Position numbers and translations under genes: made by a program
Source: Calycina herbarum
Lineage: Eukaryota; Ascomycota; Leotiomycetes; Helotiales; Pezizellaceae
Reading direction: 5' to 3'
Length of the DNA: 64,000 bases
NCBI GenBank assembly: GCA_001414485.1
Contig: LLEY01000135.1
Span: 62,001 to 126,000, forward strand
Notes under the pieces: model-generated
What the model was told of the DNA's origin: nothing
What the model saw: the letters and a program-made list of their open reading frames with translations, nothing else
Database searches by the model: none
Shown: in pieces, positions 47,336 through 60,170 of the stretch
How positions within the stretch are numbered: the stretch's first letter is position 1
How the letters are laid out: each line of letters opens with the position of its first letter

Positions 47336-49525
47336 CTACTTCTCAGCCTCAGCACCCGCCTGAAGTCCCAACCCCCTCTTCGCATCACTCTCCATCTCAT
47401 CATTAGGTTGATCATGCCTCGAGTACATCTTATACTCAATCGAGTCCTTAAAGCTCAACTTCCCACTCTCAACCTCCTTCCGCGTAGCGGTTAATTTGGA
47501 TTTAGGAAGACCCATGGATTCGAGGAATGCGACGGCTGTTCTCTCATTAGTATCGCGTCAAAAATGAATTGGAAAAGGGGGGAAATGCAACTTACAATCC
47601 TTCCACTCAACCTCCTTCCTCCGTGAATCCCATTTCAGCTCCCCAGCCATGATATCGATAACCCTCGGCAAAGCCTCCAAAGCAGCCTGTGCATTGAGGA
47701 AACTCAAACGTGTACGTCGGGCAATAACATCCACAGCCGTCTGCGCATACTCATGTCTAACCGCATACCTCACCTCCCCATCCACAAAAGGATAAAGCGG
47801 ACTAATTCTCGATCCCCTAACCGGGAATCTCTGCTCAGTAGGTGCACTCAACGCAGCAACCGTCCACGCTCTATCACCATAGGATTCAGTAAGATGTTTC
47901 GCGATATCAGTTTCAATACCGAAATGTTGGATCAGGTTGATAAAAAGAGTCTTGGAGTAGCCGTGGGCACCAACGAGTTTTACCTGGTGAGTTTGGCAGG
48001 ACCCATTGAGGTGTGCGCCGTCGTCGATGGTTTCTGTTCCGCTGACGTGGGGAGCGTTAAGGAAGGGTTTAGGTTGGAGTTTGAATTGGGTGATTGCTTC
48101 ATCGACGCATTCTTCCGCCATTTGACGGTATGTTGTCCATTTTCCGCCAGCACAGGTTAAGAGCCCAGAGGGAGAAATGTTGATGAGATGGTTTCGGACG
48201 AGGGATTCGGTGTTTTTGGCATTAGGGTCTTTGACGAGAGGACGGATTCCAGACCAAGCTGCAAGAACATCACCTCGTCGGACGTTGATGTCTGGTGCGA
48301 GATATCTTCTGATTTCGGAGAGAATCCAGTCGATTTCTTCTTCGCCTGCAACTGGGTTGTGGGAGATTTTGGTTGGTGCATCGGTGGTACCTGCGATGGT
48401 GTTTCCTTGCCATGGGAGGAAGAAAATTACTCGTCCGTCAGAGGTTTTTGGATCGATGAGACCCATCTTTTGAGGACTGTAGTATCCTGGGAGAACTACA
48501 TGAACTCCGGAACTTGGTGCCACGATTTCCTTGACTGTTCCGTCATCCATTTTTCGGACACCATCTGTAAATGGTCCAGTGGCGTTGATGACACCTCTTG
48601 CGCGAATGAGAAACTCATCAGCAGGTTGGCCGTTCTTCTCCTTGACCAAATCCTTGACTCGAGCTCCACATAGTTTTCCATCGGCATCCTTCTCCAACCC
48701 TGTGACTTCCATGTGGTTGACGACTGTACTGCCGTATAGGGCGGCAGTCATAGCCAAAGACACATTCATCCTCGAATCGTTATGAGCTCCATCGTAGTAA
48801 ACCAAAGCACCCACCAAATTGGTCTTCTTCAACATAGGAAAAGCATCCAAAGCCTTACTCTTCGTCAAAAAGTACGAACTCTCAATCCCCTCCGACCCAG
48901 CCAAAAGATCATAAGCTTTAGTTCCACACCAAAAATAAGGAGCCTTCCACCACTTATCCAGCGGAAGCATAATCGGCAACCAAGATGAAAGATGCGGCGC
49001 CGTCTCCAAAAAGTATTTCCTCTCCCTCAGCGCCTCCTTCACCAGGGCATACTGACTGTAATCCAACTCCCAAAACGCCTTTTCCAAATACCTCACACCC
49101 CCATGCACCAACTTCGTACTCTTACTACTTGTCCCACTACTGAAATCATCCCTCTCCACAACCGCAACCTTCAACCCCCTAGTCGCAGCATCAAGCGCAA
49201 CCCCCGTCCCCGTTGCTCCCGCCCCAATAACCAGCAGATCATAGATCTCCCCCTCTGTCTCGCTCCCATCCAGTATCCGTGTAATCGATCCTTTGCCCCC
49301 ACCACTCCGTTTCAACTCTGCGATTTGTTCCTCTCGACTTCGAACCTTCGGGAAACGCGGCGGACGAAAGGTGCCTCCCTCCCCATATCCAGGAGGCTTC
49401 ACGACCGCAGGGTCGGAACCAGGAATATTCCTCGGTCGGTAGGAGAGGTAAAGGAAGGTTCCTCCAATTGTGACCGCCCCTGTCGTATACAGAAGCGGTT
49501 TCGCGATGCGCTGTCGAAAAGCCAT
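47336..49525 (-). CDS. GUT2: Mitochondrial FAD-dependent glycerol-3-phosphate dehydrogenase
   Basis: Oxidises glycerol 3-phosphate to dihydroxyacetone phosphate at the outer face of the inner mitochondrial membrane and passes electrons to ubiquinone. ATG 49,525; N-terminal basic and hydrophobic stretch (LLYTTGAVTIGGTFLYLSY) fits a mitochondrial signal-anchor. FAD-binding GAGATGTGVALDAATRG with VVERDDF, then GTSSKSTKLVHGGVRYLE, NATGPF, and ITR-like SGIRPLVKDP; C-terminal CTAGGKWTTYRQMAE (here TCAGGKWTTYRQMAE). One 3' intron (about 47,530-47,573) joins in phase to FLESMGLPKSKL and the stop at 47,336-47,338. Full-length, about 710 residues; no defect seen. Confidence 0.95.
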
Positions 49526-50535
49526 TGTCGAGGCGAAGCTTGCGAGCTTGCGAGCAGGTAGACCGAGTCAAGTCAATCAATCAATTAACCAAATAATCGA
49601 CGGAGGATAAATGAAAAAAGGGGTAAGAAAAATTAAGAAGGAGGTGTTTTGTTGAGAAGAAGCAAGTTCAATCGAAGAGAGCAATCGTCCGGGGGCGAGA
49701 TATGGGGTAAAAGAACAAAATATATTGAATTTCTTAGAAAGAAAGGTCGGGGTTTAGTGGAGAACTGACTGACGATCCTGGTGGAGATCAGCTTTTCCTT
49801 GATTCATTAATAGACCGGCTGATCAGGAAAAAAGAGGGTCGAGTGGTCTGGATGGGTTTGGTTGGGTCTGGATGATGTAGTTGAGGAAGGTAAAGCGAGT
49901 TAGGGGTACGCCATGGAATCGACTCTCGAGTCTGCAGCGAGGGAAAGGGGTGACTTGGTGGTTGAAGTTGAGAGATATATCTTTCCTTTTTGTGAAGTCC
50001 TCGAGGTCTGGTCTGATATTGTTTGATGCATGTGAAGTAGCCTCAATTCAAGGGTTAATTCATGCCGGCGCAGGGAACCTTATTTTCCTCCAATTGAAAC
50101 TTCCGACCGGAGGATACAAATTCCGATCCGTCCACCTCGGTCGTCGAGTGAAGTTTCTCTCTACAAATTTTAGGTTTCCTAGTTTTCTCATCGTGTAAGA
50201 TTAAATCTGGTGTTTTCGTATTGCTATGCTGATAATTCTTAAATATAGCCGTTTTCCTCTCCATCTCTTCAGCCCCTCTCTAATTCTACAAGGTACAATT
50301 ACACAATTCTAATTACAATCATGCCGCCGCCAATGTTGTATATACAAACATAAAAAACAAGTCAGAAGTTATACTAGAACGCCACTAATGCACATGTAAC
50401 CCCTTTTTGCAACCCCGAAATCGTGTCGAGAAGTCTGCCTCCCTACCACCCTATACCTCTATATGTAAGGGCAACAATAGAAACGAAAAGCAAAGTATAT
50501 AGTAAGGATAGAACAAAAAAAGAAGAGAAAAGAAA
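49526..50535. other. GUT2 promoter and 3' flank of the transcription factor
   Basis: Upstream of GUT2 there are purine-rich runs (49,600-49,740). No gene recognised. Confidence 0.55.
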
Positions 50536-52965
50536 TTAATGCAAAGTAGGGTTGTCCCAACTGACATCCCAAAAAGCGACCTCATTGTCTCCATTCATCG
50601 TGAAACCATCACGATTGAGTTGAGGCCAATCGCCGTCAATCCCCGAATCAAGCATGCTCGTAATATCCATAAGCTGACTGATGGGATTGTGGTCGATGGG
50701 CAAGGCGAGTGGAATGCCATCTCCCGTATTGGGAAATGGTGTCCAAAAGAGCTGTTGATTAAAAGTTTGAGGTGCCGACATCATACCAGGGTTGTGATGT
50801 TCCTGTTGTTGAGGAAAGGGTTCGGAGAAGAGATCTGGCGCTGAAGATTTTCGATCCGGTATATCTTGATATCCATGGTTAATTGGAGGGGGGATATGGG
50901 AATGTGTCGAACTAGGTGATCCAATGTCCGTTTCCATCATGGCTTCCATGATTGCGGAGGGAATATCTTTGAAGGCGAACCACTTCAGTACTAATGCCCG
51001 CAGAGCTTTAAGGTATCTTTCCACGATCGGAAAGCTTTGAAGCATATCGTAAAGTGCCCGAATGGCATCAGCAACGTATCTCGCAGTTACATCCAAGACA
51101 TTGGGGACAAGATTCGCCCCGGTTATTCGGACGAGATGAATGATTCCTGCCGTCATACAACAATGAGTAAAAATAAAACACATTTTGTTAAATCCGTAAG
51201 TTGCCTTGTATAGTGCCATAGATTCGGATATTTTGATTGCAGCTTCGCCACATATTTGTCGAGGATTCTTGGTGGAGTTCACAAAAGAGACCCTTATGAA
51301 AGGGCGGAATAGTTGAATGACGCAGTTGTGGTAATAAACACTAGAAATAATTAAAGATTGTCCATGGTGCTGGATAGATGAATGACTTACTGTAAACAAA
51401 TCACATGTGGCAGTGTCGGTGAGTTCTCCTTGATTGCCAGGTTATATGGCAAGGCCTTATACCAAGCCTGTAGTTTCTCATGATGAAGTTGTAAACGACG
51501 ACTCGTAATTCGATCTCTTGGTGCGTAAAACATCTGAACTATGTCATCCACAATCTCACAGAGGAGACTAGAATGCAGAAGGAGGGTGTATCTTAAACCC
51601 GGCTGTTCGAGTTGATTGTTTCCACTCGACATTGCTGCTGTACCATAAGGTCTCCATGGTTTTCGCTCTAGATGGTCCAAGATAGCTGGTTTGTCCATTC
51701 TGATGGCTGTCCACGGAATGAGTGAGAGGCGCCCAACACAAATAGCCCATGCAGTTTGGAGATAATAACATCCCCAAAAGGTGATTCTCCGCGCAGCCAC
51801 TTCCGAGTCGGTAAATTTGTCATTCACATTCGTGGGTGCAGGCTGGTCTTTATGCAAACCAAGTTCCATAACCATTCCCATCGTCTGACACAAATAACTC
51901 CATCCACTGCTATCTTTGTTGTTCATCGCCTGATGCAAGGACATGATTCCCAGCGCTTGAACGGTAGTGAGCGATGGCCTACCGTCTTCGTGTAGCAACC
52001 GTTCGGCTTCAGCAAAGAAATGATCACCAATGGATGTGGGATCATTGGGATTCGCTCTCGACTCTCGTCGGTCTGAAAAGTGACAGGCAATAGCTAAAAT
52101 GGCGTTGACCAGTAGAGGTGTGCAGTATTTAAGTTTTCGATCTTGCATCCCATGCAAAAATATTTCTTCCGAGAATAATGTATACATGGGATGACCCCAA
52201 GATAGATACACGTCTAAGAGATGCCGGATGAACTCGTGATTATTTGTCACATTGGTCCAATTTCCACATTGCATTCGTCCCACATTTGGAGTCTCGTCGT
52301 CGTTTGCCAAAAGGTAGAGATTTGACGTGTGACCATACTGACGGATATTACCCAACTTGGTGGATGTTTTGATGGAAAAATCTTGTAATTCCCCCTCCAG
52401 GTATGAGGATGGTGCTGTCTTTTGGGCTGCGGATATGCTAATTTTCTTGACGCCATCGGCAATGGACTCCCAATTCTCTTCGGGGTTTGAACGAATCAAT
52501 TGCACGATATCATCCACGTCTGCTTCCGAGCCTTTTCTAATCGCCTCCAAGATGGCATTTCGAGGTCCTAGGTCGTCCTTCAGCTGTGCAATGTCTCGTT
52601 TCAAGGCACCCTTTCGACGGTGGTCGCTATCGATGTCGTAGTAGCATTCCGAGTGGTACACTGCAGAACAGGCATGGCAGGAGGGATGGATTCCGTCGCA
52701 CTATCACGGGTCTCTCAGTCAGCGCATGCATCGAAAATCAGAATCAACACTGCATGCGATAGTTTGCGCATATCGACATGAAGTTTTTACTAACCTTGGA
52801 TTTGCGCTTGCGACACGGCATGCATGCACTCGAGATACACCTTCGTTTGGGGGCGGGCTCGCCATTGTTTGCGCTTCTTGGATCCAAGGTTGGTGAGGCC
52901 GAAGAAGTTGGGGTTGTCGGTTCTGTTTTTGGTAGCAGCGACCTCGGCGCAATCTTGGGATTCAT
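50536..52965 (-). CDS. Zn2Cys6 transcription factor, nirA/nit-4-like
   Basis: First ATG 52,965. Binuclear zinc cluster CISSACMPCRKRKSK, then, across an intron (about 52,695-52,796), CDGIHPSCHAC...ECYYD. The following YDIDSDHRRKGALKRDI block matches the nitrate regulators NirA/NIT4, which activate nitrate assimilation genes. A fungal-specific TF domain follows (LLDVYLSWGHPMYTLFSEEIF; MNNKDSSGWSYLCQTMGMVMELGLHKD). A short intron near 51,340-51,398 precedes VYYHNCVIQLFRPF; stop at 50,536. The Gln/Pro-rich C-terminal quarter would be the activation region. Whether it is the true nitrate regulator or a paralogue cannot be told from sequence alone, so no symbol is given. Confidence 0.85.
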
Positions 52966-53891
52966 CACGATTTAGAAGGCATTCGCAAGGTTGGAGGGAC
53001 GGCTCGGATGGGTGCTGTGGTGTACGAGTGGAATGACGGCAGAGAATTGTACCAAAATGGTGGTAACGGTTGGTTTGTAGATGAAAAGTCTCAGCCTTGC
53101 TGCGCTGATTCGTCGTGGCTCAACAGAGCAGATGGGATGTTTACACCTGCCGGAGGTTGCAGCGTCTTGCGGTTGGGCGAGAAAGAGAGAATTGCTCGCT
53201 TTCTCCGGGCTCATTCGCTTTGGGGGTCTGTGAGGGACGGTGACAGCAGAAAAGGACCCCGGGAAATTTGAGATGCCGCGTTGGGTTGCAACGGCGGGGT
53301 TTCCCGTGCTCTACTTGTAAGTACCGATGCAGTGGTTGTGGGGCACGGCACGTGGCGAGGGGTTCTACCTAGAAATTGTTGTGCTTACTATTGAGCATCT
53401 ATTGGCATGTTGATAGAAGCTCAAGAAAGGGGAAGATGTTGAAAGGAAGGGAGAAAAAGGGAGGAAAAAACCGAGGAAAAGCCTCCAGGATCCTCTTCTT
53501 GGCACGCACGACTCGGGCACTAGCAGTAGCACTTGTGTCGCACCGGCTCCTCCTTCCGTTGGTGGCTGTCTCGCCGGTGATAACTCCACAAAAGCGTCTG
53601 CAGCGATTCGCGGCTGCGTCATGGGTAACGACACGTGATCTGCCAGCTTCCCCACACTCCCGGTCCGGAAGTATACCCATGGTGCCGCCGGTAGTGCACC
53701 GATTGGACGGAGCTTAAGTCGCGGGAACGAGTACAGGATTTTGACGCGTCGGAAAAGTACCAAAGTATTTCCACAGGTCTCCCTCGCCCATCTCATACCT
53801 CCAGCAGTTTTACACCAGCCTTACAAACCATTGGGTTCCGTGCGTGTACATGATGAACTCATGACCAATATATTCCTATTTGCCTTCCATC
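52966..53891. promoter_or_regulatory. Divergent promoter region, transcription factor and SLD3
   Basis: About 925 bp of higher GC. Several short frames on both strands are not supported by motifs. CACGTG-like cores occur (for example CACGTGAT at 53,632) but no site is proven. Confidence 0.5.
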
Positions 53892-56817
53892 ATGTCGAGC
53901 CAATATGATCTACCGTTATCCGACGCGTACATCCACCACCCTCCCACGCGTTCTGGTATCCTTACTCCAGCTTCAGATACCTCCTTCAACATGAGCGATG
54001 GTCTCCCTGGCTCCTCGGGCGCTAAGAAGAGGAAGCGTGATGGCAACACCATGGAGGATCTGTTGAAGGATACATTTGTAGTCAAGGTTGGCAATTGTCT
54101 ATCCCCTTTTCTGGCGCAAAGTAGCTCATCAACACCAGCCATATCCCACCACCGTATCCGTAAAGCCTCGGGCTCTCCAACCCCTCATGTTACTACCTCG
54201 AGCCCGTCTTCCTCTAGCATATCTAGATTTCACCCCCTCCACAAGCGCACTTCCACAATCCAGATTGTTCGAAACACATGTTAAATTGTTGGAATTGGAG
54301 GAACGAATGGGCAATGAACCAATGGTATTGATCGCGCGACTTGACGACGGAAGAACTTTATATGCAGTTGAAAGAGAGGATCGGGGATTGTATGTTTTAT
54401 GTCGACTCGGGTCATGGGTCAATTTACAACAATTAAAGGCGGCTTCAGTCGCATCGAAACAAGAGGTACCCAAGGGACAGGAAACCGCATTTGGAGCAAA
54501 TTCAACCCCAAGCCAGCAAGTGCCAGTTCCAACTACCACCGCGCAAACACACAAATATGATAGGAAGAAGCGATTGGCAATAGAGGCAATTCAGTCCATG
54601 GTGAAACGACCATCCACCGCCATCTCAATGGACTCCCAGCAGATCAATGAAGAATCACAGCCTCGGGAATCGCAAATGCTAGAATCACAAGATACAGAAT
54701 CCCAGCTATTGGATGCGCCAGTGGAGTCCCAAATTGCCGAAGAGCCACCCGTACAACCCACATCGACTGAAATTATTGATAATGTACGGTTGCAGTATCT
54801 TGAGGCACTTTATCTCTCCAAGGTATGTTTTCCCCACGATACCTCCAAATGCAATGCTAATAGTTCCAGGCGTCTTTGGCTTATTTTGCCAAAGGTCCTC
54901 TTTCTCGAGCTCGCGCAGCTTTCCATCTTGATTATGATTCCAATCTGGAAATGAGCGACTTGGTTGCATTTTTAGAGAGTCTTGTTTTATCCACCTCATT
55001 GGTTGACAAAAAATACAGGGATGGGGTGCCAACGTATGTTTCTTTGATCGACATTGAAGAAAGTGCCAATGAAACCAACCAGAAAGCGAAGAAGAGAAAG
55101 AGCACCAAGAAAATAAGGCCAGGGAAAAATGGACTCTATCCATCCGAAGAAAATCTAATCCGACAATGGTGGGCCAGCCACGACGACGACGCGGAATCAG
55201 GTGGACCTGGTCACTCCAGAGACGAAATCGCCAAGAGCCGGATATCACAACTTCGGATCCGAGAAACACAACTCCAATTAATTATTATTTTAGAAGTGCT
55301 TGCTCTTCAACCACTGGTAGTGAAACCAGAAGAAGATGATGGCTTGCCATCGGCGCTCCCCTCAGCCGAGACCTCACAAGTAAAGGACAAGCCGACCAAA
55401 CCGAAGAAATCCGAAAATCTTTCAGTACTACTTGATGTTCATATCGACAGATTGTGCATATGGCAATCTATACAGCTAGAAATGGGCGGGAGCGCACCGT
55501 CTGGGGATAGCCAGGTAGAAGGAGGAACCGATGGATTAAAACACACTGACAACATTCTTCGGGACTTCTGTGTCGAGATCATCGCACCTTTGTAAGTTGA
55601 TTGTGACCAAGGTGATTTCATGATTCTAACTTTCACAGCTTCTCGGCTCGTCTTCCAGAAAGATGCTCCATCATAAATCGAAAACTAGGAGGTCCAGTGG
55701 CCATGGCTCCACCAAAACCAAAGCTGTCCAAATCGGCTAGTTTCTCGGGAGCTCCATCACGACCTGGTGCTGCAACAAAGCGACCAGTGCCAGCGAAACC
55801 GCGTAAAAGCTTACAACGAGTTTTGACTGATGAGAGAGAAAGAGAAAGGAGGAGCATGTCACGAGCTCCTTCCTTATTAAGATCCGCATCAATTCCTAAT
55901 CTGAAGAGAGAGAATAGTGAAGCTCCATCGTTATCCTCAATCCCATCTGTTGATTCCCAAGGAATCATTAGATCAAAACAGCTTGCTCGTAGGGAGGTGG
56001 ATTTGGGGAGTCTTATTTCAAAAACGACGAAAGAAAATAAACAAGCAAAAATAGAAGCCGAACTAAAGGACGCGATTTCGGCATTGAAGAAACCTAATCG
56101 GGAACTTGCTGGAAAATCCATAGTTGAGACTGCTGAGAGGCGGTCAGCGACTACCACAATTCGGAGTAAGTTTCTTTTTCTGACAATTGTAACGTACTAA
56201 TGAAATGTGTAGAATCCAAGAAACCTGTTAGAAACCCGCTGTTTCAGGGTGTTCAAATTTCTGCGACACCAAAAACAAATCGAACGAGAGATGTATTTTC
56301 CAGACCTCAACAACAACAACCTCACCAGAAACAACGTGAGCCAGAGTTGGAGGCTATAACTGCATCAAGTGCTCCACGAATTCCGCAATCGAGTTTGCCA
56401 AGGGCGAGAAACCCTCTATTATCCTCGATTCAAGCGACACCAACTCGAAGGAGTTTACCACGACCGTCTAGAGCAATGGACAGAGAGCCGGTATTCCCTC
56501 CTTCGTCACCCATCCATATCCGACGTTCGAGTGCTCAGCTTTTCTCGAGTGTTCCAGATTCGGCTGTGAAAGCAGTGCCCACTTCATGGACCACGCATGG
56601 AGGTATTCAGGAAACGCCTGTGAAGAAGAGGGCTGTTTCCACAGTCTTTGATCACGGACATCCTGTATCGTCTCCAAACTTTGATCAGGAAAATACCAAA
56701 CAGGTGGAAGTGAAGGAAAGTGATGATGTACCACCAATTGGTACAACCAGGACCCAACAGGGTGAATCCATATATAAATCTCTGGGATGGGATGATGATT
56801 CTGATGACTTGGCATGA
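53892..56817 (+). CDS. SLD3: DNA replication regulator Sld3
   Basis: ATG 53,892. Exon 1 ends at about 54,087; later exons start near 54,170, 54,870, 55,640 and 56,211, with introns of about 50 bp. The central segment YPSEENLIRQWWASHDDD... SRISQLRIRETQLQLIIILEVLAL is the conserved Sld3 core (Treslin/Cdc45-binding region). The C-terminal third is basic, Ser/Pro-rich and likely CDK-phosphorylated, ending GWDDDSDDLA. Sld3 brings Cdc45 to loaded MCM helicase at origins. Essential gene in yeasts; complete here. Confidence 0.85.
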
Positions 56818-57312
56818 TTATGATGATGAACTTTTTAGTCAGAGAGGGCGCATAATGTATATAAGGGATAGAGACGGCGTTCTCGAATGGATGGGACATT
56901 GGCGGGCAAGCATTGGTGGGCAAGCATTGGGTGCATTGCATTATGGGTGTTTGGTTTTGACGAAGCATAGCGATGACGCATCCTGGATATTGCGCGAGAT
57001 TCGCTTTTGCTTATACATTGCATTGATCAAATAGAAGAGAATCAGACGAATCAATTCTTGGAGAACTTGGTCAATATGAAATAAGTGAATGAAAATCTTT
57101 TGAAATCTTGTCTTGGAAGTTGGGATCGATGTTGAGGCCTAATATTGAAGGCTCGAACAAATTATTCTCGTCGCATGGCGGGGCATTTTCAAGCTTCAAG
57201 TTCAAAACAAAAATACCCCTCCAACCCCAGACATCCAACCTCCAACCTCGGCGTCTAATCACAACGCAACCATAATTACGAGCAGCTCAACCGCAAGGCG
57301 ACCACCTCAAAG
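56818..57312. other. Intergenic SLD3-GPN3
   Basis: Direct repeat GGCGGGCAAGCATTGG / GGTGGGCAAGCATTGG near 56,902-56,930. No gene recognised. Confidence 0.5.
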
Positions 57313-58246
57313 ATGTCCAAATACGGCGTCGTAGTAATGGGTCCCGCAGGCGCAGGAAAAGTAAACCTCCCCCTCCCCCAAAACCCCCTCCAAGTCCTAA
57401 CCTCTCTCTTCCCAGTCCACCTTCTGCACCGCCCTAATAACGCACCTAAACCACAACCGTCGCTCCTGCTTCTACATCAACCTCGACCCGGCCGCCGAAT
57501 CCTTCACCCACACGCCGGACCTCGACATTCGCGACCTCATCTCCCTCGAGGACGTAATGGAGGAAATGGGACTCGGCCCCAACGGTGGTCTAATCTACTG
57601 TTTCGAATTCCTGCTCGAGAACCTCGATTTTCTTACCGAGGCGATTGAGCCGCTGACGGAGGAATATTTGATTGTTATTGATATGCCGGGGCAGATTGAG
57701 TTGTATACTCATATTCCGATTTTGCCGGCGCTTGTGAAGCATTTGACTAAGACTGGGGCTTTGGATGTGCAGCTTTGTGCGGCGTATTTGCTTGAGGCTA
57801 CTTTTGTGGTGGATAGGGCGAAGTTTTTTTCGGGGACGTTGAGTGCGATGAGTGCTATGATTATGCTTGAGATTCCGCACGTCAATATTCTTTCGAAAAT
57901 GGATCTGGTTAAGGGACAAGTCTCGAAGCGGGAATTGAAGAGATTCTTAGATCCGGATACTAGTTTATTAGATGAAGGACCGAATTCGGAACTTGATGAT
58001 GGGATGGGCGAGGTGGGCGATACGGAGGCGTTGATGGGGGGGAAGAGCTTCCAGAGATTGAATAAGGCGGTTGCGGGGTTGATTGATAGTTTTAGTATGG
58101 TAAGTTATTTGAGGTTGGATGTGCAGGATGAGGATAGTGTGGGGGCTATTTTGAGTTATGTTGATGATGCTATTCAGTATCATGAGGCGCAGGAGCCGAA
58201 GGAACCTAAAGATGAGCAGGAGTTGGAGATGGAGGATGGGGATTGA
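57313..58246 (+). CDS. GPN3: GPN-loop GTPase 3
   Basis: Small GTPase that helps assemble and import RNA polymerase II. ATG 57,313; first exon MSKYGVVVMGPAGAGK is cut by an intron inside the P-loop, followed by STFCTALITHL. Then NLDPAAE, the GPN loop in GLGPNGGLIYC, VIDMPGQIELYTH (G3) and NILSKMDLV (G4, the SKMD form). The acidic tail ends EMEDGD. Length of about 295 residues is normal. The family member is called from the SKMD motif and overall resemblance. Confidence 0.9.
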
Positions 58247-58531
58247 GGGGTTACTTTTGATCTCGTTTTGCTTGACATGATTCGGGCCTGGTTTGGGATT
58301 CTTTTTTGCTCAGGAGTATGGATTGGGTGGTATGGAGTAAAAAGCATAGCGATGGCGTTATTTCATGAAGAGTCCAATAATTAAAAAGATGCTGTATCCT
58401 CTGTATCCCATCCTGTCGCTTCATGACTCTTCCCTCCGATTCGCGCAACAGTAGGCGCTTTCACTACCGGCAAAATTACCACCCTTCCCTCTGTATCGCT
58501 ATAAGCAAATCACCTCCCAAAAACTACGAGA
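58247..58531. other. Convergent 3' flanks of GPN3 and APQ12-like gene
   Basis: Short convergent spacer. No feature seen. Confidence 0.5.
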
Positions 58532-59113
58532 CTACCGCCATCCAGTATTCCCCCTACTCCCCGCCCTATAATCCTTCCCATGTCCCCCACCACTTCCCTG
58601 TCCCGCCTCCTTCGAATACCCCTCCCACCTCTCATACTCCCTCCACCAAACTTCCCCTAAAACTTTTCCCCACCCCATCAAATCCCCCACCGTCCTCTCC
58701 ACACCCCGCTGATAAACCATACTTATACACACCCCTATAGTCCCCCAGAACACCAAGCGCATAACAATCCCCACCCAGAAAGCTATTACCCTCTGCACGA
58801 AACCGAGGATCCGTAGGGCGATATACAGAGCGGCGAGGAAGAGGAGGACGGAGACGACGGCTGGTTGGGTTTGTGCGTATGTTAGGGCCGTGTTTATGTA
58901 GGGTAATAGGAGGGGGTAGGCTGTTCGGCGGAGGGTTGTGAATGTGGAGAGGATGGGGGCGAGGATGGGGGAGAGGTAGGGAAGGGAGTTTGTGTAGGTT
59001 TGCATGGCGAGGAGGGTGTATTCTGTAAGGGGTGTTAGTTTGTTGTTTTCATTCGCGGGGCTTGGGGTTGAAGGGGGAGATGTGAGGGGAGACGGACCTT
59101 GGAGGATATCCAT
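58532..59113 (-). CDS. APQ12: Apq12-like nuclear envelope/nuclear pore biogenesis protein
   Basis: 193 codons, ATG 59,113. Two closely spaced membrane segments, VVSVLLFLAALYIALRILGF and IAFWVGIVMRLVFWGTIGVC, joined by QRV, match the Apq12 family layout. Yeast Apq12 sits in the nuclear envelope/ER and keeps membrane fluidity for pore assembly. The Pro-rich N-terminus and Gly-rich tail are variable. A single-exon model is open throughout. Confidence 0.8.
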   Translation of the reverse strand: MDILQGPSPLTSPPSTPSPANENNKLTPLTEYTLLAMQTYTNSLPYLSPILAPILSTFTTLRRTAYPLLLPYINTALTYAQTQPAVVSVLLFLAALYIALRILGFVQRVIAFWVGIVMRLVFWGTIGVCISMVYQRGVERTVGDLMGWGKVLGEVWWREYERWEGYSKEAGQGSGGGHGKDYRAGSRGNTGWR

Positions 59114-60170
59114 GGTTTGGTTTTTGGTGCGCGGATGCGCGCACTTTTGATGTTTTTGGTTTGGCAGGTGGGATGGTTTTGGTTGTGAGACCGTCCCCTT
59201 GGTCTTTTTTTTTCGTCGCGCGAGAGGAGATGAGGTGGTATGGAGAGGTTGGGTGTTGAGGCAAGCTGGTCTGTTGTTGTGACTTGGTTAAAATCTGGGG
59301 ATGCGCCTCACGACTTCCCTTGGTTTTGCCGGGATGATGTATTTGCCACGTGGATGGTTTTTTTCAAGTTACTCAGGTTGATGTATGTTGCAAACTGTCT
59401 CCTTTATATAAAAAGTTTTCTTACTTGAATGCATTTTCTTCAATTTGGAGGATGGGGAAAGAATTTCCTAGTACTCTCGAGTTCACTCACCTAGTGGGAA
59501 TGGAAGAGGTCATGTACACGTGATGGTCCTCGTGTCAACTCCTTTCTCCACTTCTTACAACAAGGCAAAAGTCGAAAGTAGAAGTTTCCTTCAATTGTAT
59601 ATTTTTTATTGCGATTGAAGCATTGTACAAGACGCTACGAGTAGCACCTAAATTCTGGAAGTGGCGCGATGATATTTTGCATGGATGAAAGAACATTAGA
59701 ATTACATATGAAGTGTGCCTGCTATGTAGAATTTCCAAGTACATACTAGATAAATTTCAACACTAGGAATACTTTTAAAGTTTACATCCAGTGTTGTTCA
59801 CTATAGAAAACCTCCAAAATCAAAATGAAAATCCCCGGGTATCGAAACTTCATCCCACCACCTCGTCATCCTTCCTTTTTCTTCCCTCATACCATGCCCA
59901 TCCAGAAAGTTTCAAACCCGGCTACTCCCGCATTACCCAGGAGTAGCTGGACAGTTCTGGACCCTGGCATAGCTACCCCTAGGTAACCCAGGACTAGTCA
60001 GAAGCCTTTCAACTTCGACACAGCTATTCCTAGGTCACCCAGGAATAGTAAGTAAAAACCCGATACCTAAGCATGGCACCTCCCTCTCACACCCACAACG
60101 CCGTAATCTCGTAATCGCCCAACATCCCACATCCCACGAAATTTCCGCAATCTTTCAAAAATCAAAACCC
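59114..60170. other. Intergenic with a 51-bp-period hairpin repeat
   Basis: No gene recognised. The upstream part is the APQ12-like promoter; the downstream part, 59,800-60,170, is the 3' region of the membrane-protein gene and holds three regularly spaced inverted repeats. Confidence 0.55.
59922..60048. repeat. Three 25-bp hairpin units at 51-bp spacing
   Basis: Units at 59,922-59,946, 59,973-59,997 and 60,024-60,048. Unit 1 pairs CTACTCC with GGAGTAG; unit 3 pairs CTATTCC with GGAATAG (a compensating pair change); unit 2 is CTACCCC with GGACTAG and pairs poorly. Loops share ACCCA. The 26-bp spacers are not conserved. They lie about 120-250 bp past the stop of the minus-strand gene, possibly in its 3' UTR. 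Confidence 0.75.

Noticed and set aside
53365..53796. Several frames on both strands in the SLD3/transcription-factor divergent region
   Set aside because: Overlapping, without motifs; typical of a GC-rich promoter.
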